In this document: one piece after another, positions 54,505 to 64,000 of the stretch
Numbering within the stretch: the stretch's first letter is position 1
Layout: each line of letters starts with the position of its first letter
Origin: Lanius collurio
Lineage: Eukaryota; Chordata; Aves; Passeriformes; Laniidae
Length of the DNA stretch: 64,000 nt
Reading direction: 5' to 3'
NCBI GenBank assembly: GCA_020086605.1
Contig: JACBWW010000015.1
Span: 15,062,120 to 15,126,119 of the forward strand
Position numbers and translations under genes: made by a program
Notes under the pieces: generated by a model
The model's input: only the letters and a program-made list of their open reading frames with translations
Database searches by the model: none
Told to the model about the DNA's origin: nothing

Positions 54505-56762
54505 CTTCCAAAATGGAGAGGCTGGTGATACAGAGGTCTACAGAAAGAGCTGAACCATCATTTCCCTTGATTTTCCTTCAAGAGCAGTCCCCATATGGAG
54601 AAAGTCTGAACTTCAGCCTTTTGTTTCCAAATGAGTCTAAACCACACCTCTAGTTTATCTGGAGCAGGTGGTGCAGTAAAAAAGCTGAAATGAGTTTATG
54701 GGCAGGATTATACGATTTAGTGCTTCTGGGGACGAGGATTAGCATGAGAACCGTGGAAGTCCTCTCTGCTCTTCAGTCCTCTGCTTTCTAAGCTTTCTTG
54801 CTCAAACCAGAAGAAAAATACTAACTCGTAACCTTCAGGCCAAGCCAGGCAGCTCTGGGGGCTTGCTGCCAGGCTCTGCAGCCAAGGCAGAAGCCTGTGC
54901 TGGAGCATTTGCTCACTCTCACCCACCAAGTGAGAGTTTCATGCATCCAAATGCTCCTTGCCTGTATCGGGCAGCCCATGGCACTAATGGGCTGTCCTTG
55001 AAAGACCAGAGCTTGTTACTCCACATGAACATGCCAGGCTACAGTCTCTCTCTGGAGAGTGTTAAATATAAGCTGCTTTAGACTTCAGCTTCTGGAAACA
55101 TGACATGCTGACAACAACAGGAGGAGAGACAGGAAATTTGTGCAAAAATAGCTTACCACAGCCTGGCCAACCCCCAACACATTTTGCCACTCCAGTGCTA
55201 TCACAGGGGAATCTTCACTTTTACAAGGCAAGGGTTAAAACCAGCTAGGGGAAAAAGACACACAGAACCTTGAGGCTCAGAGTGGTAGAGATACAGAGGG
55301 GAGAAAACATAATGACAGTCTTTCCAAAACATACATTGGTCCTGAAGAGGTCCCTAGCTGTGCTTCACACAGGCCAGGACAAACCTTTCAATGGCAGGTT
55401 ATAAATATGCTATCAAATAGATAAGGCTTAACATTCCCATCCCCAACTAAAGAGCAACTAGGGTAATTTCCCAAGCCTCACTAATGCCAGCTGATTAAGA
55501 GCCACAACCTTAACTAACAGCTACTTAGAGCTTGATCCCTGCCGCCTCATTTAGGCACTGAAATGACCTCAGCTGCAAAGGTGCTGGTACTGCATCAGCC
55601 AGGAGGAGGCACCATCTCAGGCCTCCCATGCTCACAGAAAGGACTACTGCTATCAGAACTCCTGGGCACCTGCCTAACATGGATGGCAATTTCTGCCCAG
55701 AACCTTTTAGAGACAGCCCATCAACCAACAGCATGTCCCAAACTGCCTGCATCCAAGTTCAGGCACGCCCTAAAGCCATAAGGAGGTGAGAACATCTCCC
55801 CACGCTGTAGACAACTCCTCCCGGGCGTGTTTCCCTGAAGGGCCCTCCGGAGCTCAGCAGAGCTCCTGCAGTGCCAGCAAAGCCTCCTGCTGCTGCGGCG
55901 CCTTGGCTGCCCGGCCCTCGCTGGTGGCGTGGGTCTGTCACTGCACAGGTGCCTGGGATGCTCCCTGGGCATTTGCTGCATAGGATGGGAAGTGCCACCT
56001 CTGCTGCTGGAGGAGGGAGGTCTGACAACACACTTTTACAGGGGGATTGGAGCCCTTGCTACATGCAGTCCATGGTATGGGTGCTTCACTGTGCTGGGAT
56101 TGGAAGGCTGGTTTATGATTCACAGAAGACACGCAGTTGGCCTTTGGATCATTTAATATCTGGCTAGATAATAGTCAGCCTTTGATGTACAAACTCATTC
56201 AACAGATTATTCCTCCGAGGTGTCTTCCTACCTCTAGTGCACATCAGCCCAGAGATAATGTCAGAAACATGAATATAGGCTTCTTTTCCATCTGCTCCTT
56301 CAGCACTTCCTATACACACCACCTTACAGTTCCTGTCCCAGAGCCATGTATGGATAGTGCCTCATGTATTGCATCAGCCAGGTATTTTCAGAGAATAAAG
56401 CTGTGCACAGGCATAGCTCAGGGGAAGGGAGCATGCACACACGCACAAGCATGAGAAGCCTGTGTGTCCAGGAAGCAAAAGCAGAACAGCACTTAGAACA
56501 AGAAAAAAATGCATCATCTTTTAAGTTCAGCCGCCTAATCTTTTTTCCTTCAGGTCTGTAAGGCACAAGATCACATTGATAACACCATCTGATCAAGACA
56601 CCAACCAACACTATGCGGTGTTGTTTCTATTTTTTTTATTCTTAGAGAAAAAAAAATCTCTTTAATGAAGCTGTTCAGCCTTATGTTTGAACAGCAAAAG
56701 CAGGAGCCGACCTCATCAGTGTTTAAGAGTTACAGGGGCTGAGAGTGTTTTCTCACTGAGCA

Positions 56763-56794
56763 TCAATTCCAGCTCTTTGAACCAATTGCCACAG
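56763..56794 (+). repeat. Copy 1 of a diverged local repeat pair
   Basis: This segment, centred on TTCCAGCTCTTTGAAC and ending CCACAG, matches 58175-58206 at 27 of 32 aligned bases. Weaker similarity extends upstream (TTACAGGGGCTGAGAG against TTACAGAGCTATAAG). It looks like an old dispersed repeat or a local duplication of unknown family. Confidence 0.4.
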
Positions 56795-58174
56795 ATTCCA
56801 GGAGCTTGCCCACACTACAATTTTCACACTTAGCAACTGTAAAATTGTTAAAGCGATATCTTTCCACATGGTTGCTCTGTTATTAGTGCTTAGTTTGGCA
56901 TGCCACCTTAGTTACGGGCTTTAAATGCCACTTTCCGGGGTAACCTTGGCCATGAAATCGGAAAATCAGATCATTTTCTGGTCTGTTTTTTTCTTTTTCT
57001 CTGGATGAGATTAGATTTTGCTACGCCTGACTGACAAATCTCATTTGGGATTCCAGAGGAGGCTGAAGCCCTGACCTCCTTAAGAAGTAGGAGGCAAAGA
57101 TGTCTCAAGCTATGATAAGAAAGAAAGAGCTAATTCCAACACATCATATAACAGGCAATTAGTAATTAATTTGCAATGAGAGACAAACATGCTTGCAAAA
57201 TGTGTTCAGAGGGTGCTTCCCTGTCAAGTCAGGGTGCTTAGTTTTATTTCTCTAAAACAATGCTAAAACATAATAGGTTTTCTTCTTCCTCTGTGCTAAC
57301 TACGTCTGTTATATTTATCTCTAGAAAACAGAACTGTGGGAGTTAGGGACTTTCTTTAAACATTTTAACTAAATGCAAGGAAGAAGCAGCCCAGGAGCAT
57401 TTTCAAGAATTATTTTTTAACCATGTTTAAGTGATTATTTGACCTTTCTGTAGCTATAATCTTTTGACAGCTCATTATGTTCCAAGCATATTATCTGTGC
57501 TAGATGCAGTGTTACTTAAAAAGGATGACAAACTGCACATCAGCCATAATGAACAACAGACAAATGTCAAAAAATTTAATTTCTCGTGTTTAGTCATGCT
57601 CCCCTTGAAAGTTAACATCACATTAAATACTATTATGGAATATCATTCAAAATGACAGGGCAAAAGCTCAGCTGCTCCATCAAGTAACATACTTTAAACT
57701 GCAGGACTTTAGTGGTTGGTCCACAGAGCTGTAATAACTGATGATATGCAGGACCACCCACTGACACCCTGAGACTTACTGCTGATTAACTAGGAATAAA
57801 AAACCCTATCAATTCAGCAGAGATGCCTTGTACTAAGACTTTCATTCTGGTTATTATTTCCAACATCCCCAAAGAAAAAAAGAAATCCGTCAATATGCAG
57901 AGGCTGAAAATATTATAGATTAGAAGGATTAAAATACAAGGCACTCTAGAGAGCCTTTAATCTTTGCCAGGAGTTATTCTGAAAGCCATAACTTCAACTA
58001 GAAAGGCTGTAGCAAAATTCAAGTATACACCCAAGAAGAACAAGCTCACAGGGTTTACCTCCTCTCAGGAAAACTTTTTGGGACTCCATTCAAACTTCAG
58101 TGCAAGTGCAAGCTGAAGGACCAATTTGAGAACTTACAGAGCTATAAGCCCCAAGAAGGCTTCTTCCCTAAGTA

Positions 58175-58206
58175 TCACTTCCAGCTCTTTGAACTGACTT
58201 CCACAG
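58175..58206 (+). repeat. Copy 2 of a diverged local repeat pair
   Basis: Partner of 56763-56794 in the same orientation, 1.4 kb away, with 5 mismatches in 32 bases and looser similarity for about 40 bases upstream. Family unknown. Confidence 0.4.
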
Positions 58207-60078
58207 TAAGCTGTTTAAGACAGGTTTGCAGAGCTGGGAAAAAGGGATGGTCGGTCCCAGAGAGGGGAAGCTTTTCCAAGTAAGAATTAGCTTGCAATGG
58301 GAACCACCCCTCCAAATCCACCTTCAAAACCCCCACAAAGCTGACATGCCAATATCATGATAGGAAAGCCTGTTTTGTGCCTTTGCAACCTTGCTGACAA
58401 GCTGGAGACTGCTAAACTTTTCCACTGTTGCCAATTATCCCCAGGCACTCGAGGCAGGGTAAATGAGGCACACTGACAAGTGACAGTAATCGATTTTTCA
58501 GCATGCATTTTTTATATTTAGACAGGGAGTGCCAAGCTAATGAAATGAACTACTAAAGTACAAAAGTGGATTACAGCATGCCAAATAGTCTGTGAAAACA
58601 CCCATCTCAAGGTCCTTCAGTCTTTCATCGCCACCCACTCCTTGACTTTGACTTCAGTGGTCTTACCAAAGCAGGCTCACAGGCAAGAGTTCCTTCAAAC
58701 GCAGCCAATCAGGCCAGGACCACCCACTGCGGACAAGGTGACCATAAGGAACCCCAAAGAGCAGGGAGCATCAGCTCTGGAGAGACCCTGATGAGGCAAA
58801 ACCTCACACACATACTACAGACAGACAACAAGAAAAGACCTCCTCAGCCATAGCCTGCCAATATTAAATTCCAGAAACCACAAAAGCCATCAGTAACCCC
58901 CTTCAACATCTTGAGCAACAGCTCTGAATTCAATAAATAAGCCAATGCTACTTAAAAAAAACTGAAATCCCTTTGTTTTAGTGGCTGCTGCATAAAATGT
59001 AGACTTGGAGATTAAGGCCTAAAGACCTCCTGTCAAAAGTCTCTGCAAGGGTCACTAAATGCAGATATGTGAGTAATAATATGGTTCAGTCTTTCTTGTC
59101 ACTATCAAATCTCCATGAATTTGGTGCTCAAGGATCACATCACAACTCAGAGAGAAGCAGGAATTTGGAGACTTATTTCACATCACTTCTGTCCAGCTCA
59201 CAAATGCTCTATGCAATGCAAAATCTTAATAATTTACTTTCTCATTAGACATTCACAGCTTTCCCTCAGACCAAAACCAGCCACGCTATGCTCCAAGCCC
59301 ATCCCAGTGTTGATGTTCACAGCTTGGTTTCCCCACCTATATGACAGACTGGCACCTGTTTGGACCAAATATGAGCTGGCAGTTTCACATGCACACCCTG
59401 CACAGAGAACATCCATTATGGAATATTATTTATGGGTGAGGAATGAGACAAGGCAGTTTGTGAACCTTGTCCAGCCTTAACCCCATTCTCCCAGATCTGC
59501 AGCAGGAAGCCAGGAGGCCAAATTCCTCAATAGTTTTTTTTCTTAAAAAGTAAAAAGTTTATTCATCTATTATCCCAGTTAACAAACAGGATAAAGGATT
59601 TCCATAGTGAAGATACATGTCAGTAAATTTCAACATTTCCAGCTATTTTGCTGCTTAAAGGACAATCACATGATTCAGACTCTTTCTTCAGGAAGAAGAA
59701 TCATTTCCAAGCCTGGTGCTCATCCCACATCTTTTTGATTTGTCTCTCCCTGACCAACTCACCCTACCTGCTTCCTGTGCGATTGAATATTAATAGCATG
59801 AAATTTCCTATTTCATGTTACGAAGTTCTTTATCTGTTGGCAGTCTTGTATTTGATCTTCATCTTTTCTGCTTATCCTATGTTTTTGTTATGAATAAAAT
59901 AAAAATTAAAACGAGTAAGGTAATAAAATGAAATGAGATCATATAATGAATATCTTGGGTACTGCACATAGAAGGAAATTAGAAGGAGTTCTATAGAGCT
60001 GCATTTTTATTCAACAGGATATTAACACACACATGTGTCTTCAAGACCTAAATCAGAGCATCTTTTTATCGCCTGCAG

Positions 60079-60166
60079 TGATACAGGGGACTTGCAGGAG
60101 AAAGAGGATGTGGACAGTGTTGTAAATAAACTGTTCAGATCCTCCAGCAATGAAAAATATAAACAG
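60079..60166 (+). other. Unassigned 88-bp exon-like segment with both splice sites
   Basis: CTTTTTATCGCCTGCAG ends at 60078 as a good acceptor, and the segment ends AAACAG|GTAATA, a near-consensus donor. The 88 bases read as one base (end of a split codon) plus 29 codons, ending in phase 0. The peptide is hydrophilic, beginning DTGDLQEKEDVDSVVNKLFR and ending with SSSNEKYKQ, typical of a soluble linker or helix. I recognise no family. It is antisense to EPHA6, so it would belong to a nested or overlapping plus-strand transcript. Cryptic pairs of splice sites this good do occur by chance in 64 kb. Confidence 0.3.
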
Positions 60167-63100
60167 GTAATAAATACAAATTTGATAAAGCCCAAGTTTC
60201 TGCCTGTTCTCAGATATCCATACTGGACATAGAAATCAAAGAAATCTTACTCTGCTATGGTGTGATGTTCATTCCTACTGCATAGAAGCAAGAGAAGTGT
60301 TGGGAGCAACTCTTACAGCATGGAAAGATGCAGTGGTTTTGTCACCATGGGGTTTGCTTTTAATTAGCATCAAGAACTTTGGTCTATTTTTTTAATGAGA
60401 GAATTTCTGGTAAAAAAATATTCAGTATTTCTATCATGAGGAGCATGAATTGCAAAGGAGAGATTTGCACAAAGCACTGCAATGCACAAAATGAATTGGT
60501 TTGAGCTCATCTTTTCCTATTAGATCTAGAAAATGCTACAGTTGAGGGGAAAATGGATTTAAAGTTGAGTTGGCTCCTCTTTGCTCACAGCTTAACACTA
60601 TCTTGGAGAGCAGAGACATGAGGAAGACCCTGTCCTTCAGGTCCTCCTCCACAACATAGCCACTCTTCCTCCTGGGATCTGCTATGTCCTTTTGCTCATT
60701 TCTGGCATCTCAAGGGATTCATCACAAGCAGAGCTGTATTCCTTCTCCTTTGCTTACTTTTCTTTCTCCAAAATATTCCAGCTCTTTTTCTTCAACTCTC
60801 CCTGCTTCTGTGAGAAATGCCACAACTCAGTTAAGGCTTTATACTTTCAAAATCAACCCTCACAGTTATTAGTCTTGCAGCAAAGAGGGGAGTTAGTGTT
60901 GTTAGTCATATTGCTCTCCACCAGAAATGTAAATGAATCTGATGGATAATAAACCGTATTTTCTTATATTAAAAATGTTTGTAAAAATTTTGGAATCTGT
61001 AAGGCTCAGAAGTGTCTGATCTGTTGCAATCCATCACCCCTGGGGCTTTAAGGGCAAAGAGGTGATCCTCCTCTCAGGTGCAACTCAATAAGAGCTTCCA
61101 GTTTTGGAAATTAATTACAACAATACTACTCACCATGAACCCAGTATCTTTACCTTCAAAGGGACTCCATAAAAAATGAACCAAGTAACTTGCACTTAAC
61201 CTTTTTATCTACTGAACTTTTTATTTTAAAAGCTAATAAAACTAAAACTATGTGCTGCCTGTAGTACAGCACTGTATTTTCTTAGCATAATAAACAGCCT
61301 ATTTTACAACCTACATAATTTATGTATATGGTAAACCCAGCAGAGAAAACTTACCATGATTAATAAGTTTAACATTTTTACTTAGGTCACGTAGTCACTT
61401 TCCAAAGACATCAATAAAATGTTTTAGAGTTAAATAACAAATCAGTCACTGACAAGATAAATCACTGTAATGGGCAACTACTTTCCAATTACACTTTATT
61501 TCTGCAGAAGTCATTTTGGGGAAACAGCATTAATTGCCATTTGGAATTGATAGGGCATTACCACCAGGCAGGGAGAGAAGCATCTCAGTTCAAAACTGTA
61601 AATGTCCTGTGTGATGCCAGCATGATACTTAAGTTGAAAATAAATCACAAGCAGCATGAAGATAGCAGGAGTAATAGCTCCCCCACTCCCTATAACAGAT
61701 GACCTAAATAAATGAGAAACACAGTTCCGTAAAAGGTAAAATGCTTCATCATATTTTTTTTTAAACAAGCTATTCTTTCATCAAGTAGCTCAGCTGCAGA
61801 CTTTCTATGGCACTCATTGACTGCAAGTATGCAAAGGTATTAGTTACCTGCAATGTGCTTTCTTCCTGATACAGACTTTTTCCAAGGACATGCAAAAATG
61901 CAGGAAATAAACTCAATGCTTCCTGTGCAGTTACAGTTACAAGGTGGCCAAAAGGAGCCAAACGTTTCCAGAAAAAAACCTCTTGTATCAAAATAACCAA
62001 ACAAGGAAAACCAGCAGGATTGGTATAGCAGATCTTTAAAAGATATTACAATTATCCACAGTTCTAGAAATTCCCACAGCCCTATAATTTGGACTGACTT
62101 GCTACTTAGACAGTACAGGAGTGGGAGCTATTTTTGGGATAAACCTAACACAAGACTGAAAAATATAAATTTTAAAATATATAAATTTCAAACATGTAAG
62201 AAATCTCAACATATTAAGGAGAGTAATGCAGTCAGAGAACCCAAGTTCCTTTGACTGTGCCCCCAAAACAGCACTTCCATTCTTCCATCAGTTTAAGTCA
62301 GACCTAACAAGGTCTGGTACTCCCAGAGTGTGACAGTGTGACACCGACATAGTGTGAGGAATAGTGGAGAGTCTTCTAGGGCTGAAATCCAAATCCCATT
62401 GTAGATGGTGACATGCATTTTTTCGTTTGACCCCCATCTGCCAACAGACTCCAGAATACACCTACACTACAGGCTGGCAACCAGGCTGGTGACCACAACT
62501 CAGGTCAGCTACCTGCTGTGGCCTATAAACTCTCAAACTCAAGTATCTCAAGAGGATAACTGCTTGTATTAGGAAAAAAGTGTCTGACTTCCAGTTCAGC
62601 TAAGGCTTTATTAACAAGTCATAAAATGCCCAGTTGCGAAGTATTGCTTTTTTGTCCGTTACACCTTTTTAAACTTACTGAATGAGCCAAAGTAAATTTC
62701 TGGACTGCACTAAAAACCTGAGGATGTTTGAATCCTTCCTTTTCTCCAAGTTTTCATCTATAAATATTGTAAAGTTCAGCATTAAGGACAGGTAAGAAGC
62801 AATTAAATTCAGGTCAGTGAGGCTTTCCATAATGCCGTAAGCAGAATTATCAATTCACCAATTTGGCACTGGGCAGCACCTCAAGGTCCTGCTGTAAGAA
62901 CTCCAAGGGGAAGCATTAACTTGTCAACACCATCCTGCTACAGCACGAGCAGCCAGCACAGTGGATTGTTCTGCTCGGGCAGCACTGAGGGCATGCTCCA
63001 AACAAGCCAGGCTGCACTTCAGCAGCAAATCACCCATTTCCAAAGGAGCATCTGTGATGTATCGTCCCAACAGCTGCCTGCGGGTCTCTCCACAAGGCAG

Positions 63101-64000
63101 TGTTTCCAGAGCGATTTCACAGGCTGTTCATTTTCACTAAATATTAGCTACCCAGCCTGCCCATGCTGCACATGTTGGTGTGCTGCTGCATGGGGAGCAC
63201 ATGCATGGGTGCAGGTCAGACCATCTCCCAGGAGTTTCAGCAAATTCCAGGTTTACCTATTAATGCAAACCTTGTTTTCCAACTGCTCATCCCCCTTCCC
63301 TTCTCATCACTTCTTTCATAGCTATAAACATCCAGGATGAGGCAGATATGCTCTTGGACTCTCAGCTGATAGCTTGCATTAGTAAGGGCAAACAGATGGG
63401 TACGCAAAAACCAAGCGCCAAGCACACTATTACATGTAATACAGCAGTGCTGATATGCCCCAGATAAATCTCTGTGCCATTTAGTATACTTTACCCCAAA
63501 AGATAGGAAAATCTGGCTGAACTGACAAGAAGGTGGGAAACAAGAAGGAAAAAAAAAATGCTTGCCCAAGGTCAGAACCACTGCTTTAAATATCCCAGCT
63601 TCTAGTCTTTGTGCAGAGATGGATGTGTTCACAGGATAGTGCAATGCCTTCCCCAGATTTACATCAATCCTGTGTACTTCCTATTTAGTCCTCAGAAATC
63701 AGGCTGTGCATCTTCCTAAAAATGCACTTTTAACAACACATTTGAGTCATAAGTCTCCAGAACAAGCCTTAACTTTCAGGGGGAGATGCAATTTTGTCCC
63801 CAATGCTGCCTTTTGCAAAACTCACTTGAAATTAGTCTTCTCAACACTTATTTGGGCATCTACATAAGTCATCCAAGTAGAAGTTTTTGTGCTCTCTCAA
63901 CTTCGACTCACTTCAGTACCAAGTCTGACCATCAGGGCAATTGTACATGGGCTGAAACATGGATATAGGTGTCTCAGAGGAGCTACTGTTTAATATTTTG

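Larger units (their letters stand above)
29501..64000 (-). other. EPHA6: Intron upstream of the EPHA6 EGF-like exon (partial)
   Basis: This stretch should be the 3' part of the intron that follows the ephrin-binding-domain exon. That exon is normally over 600 bp and would appear as a minus-strand open frame of about 200 codons with a ligand-binding-domain signature. The longest minus-strand frame here, 186 codons near 42.1-42.7 kb, is a hydrophobic run without that signature, so the exon lies outside the window. The region holds a composite CR1, homopolymer and dinucleotide tracts, an assembly seam with one N, two short inverted repeats, a diverged repeat pair and one exon-like segment at 60.1 kb. 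Remaining stretches show nothing I can name. Confidence 0.75.

Noticed and set aside
1..64000. A search by eye for CRISPR arrays, phage or bacterial genes, rRNA genes and intact retroviral genes.
   Set aside because: Nothing of the kind was seen. The sequence reads as vertebrate intron throughout.

Overview
This window is vertebrate nuclear DNA, and almost all of it is intron. It contains CR1 retrotransposon pieces of the kind that dominate bird genomes, an old amniote-type SINE remnant, no operon-like gene packing, and two short exons with consensus splice sites separated by kilobases. I read it as avian. The species cannot be set from the sequence.

The only gene I can identify is EPHA6, an ephrin-A receptor tyrosine kinase, on the minus strand. 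Two adjacent coding exons are present. The 156-bp exon at 29345-29500 encodes the cysteine-rich EGF-like segment, and the 336-bp exon at 23305-23640 encodes the first fibronectin type III domain. The reading frame joins cleanly across the 5,704-bp intron between them: A plus GA restores an Arg codon. Both lengths match the Eph-receptor exons for these domains as I know them. The ligand-binding exon that should lie upstream, above 29500, was not found. Neither were the second FN3, transmembrane, kinase or SAM exons expected below 23305. The window is therefore an internal slice of a large gene.

Layout: 1-23304 is the intron downstream of the FN3 exon. It holds a CR1 fragment, one clear and one doubtful MIR-like SINE relic, a CR1 tail and several open but unproven reading frames. 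23641-29344 is the intron between the two exons, with an AT-rich core. 29501-64000 is the intron upstream of the EGF-like exon. It holds an internally deleted CR1, simple repeats, and a one-base N flanked by an exact 57-bp duplication that looks like an assembly seam.

Three plus-strand segments (near 4.2, 17.7 and 60.1 kb) look exon-like, with a splice acceptor followed by an open, protein-like frame. I could not assign them to a family. They are the main unexplained items and may be chance. I saw no RNA gene, CRISPR array or bacterial feature.
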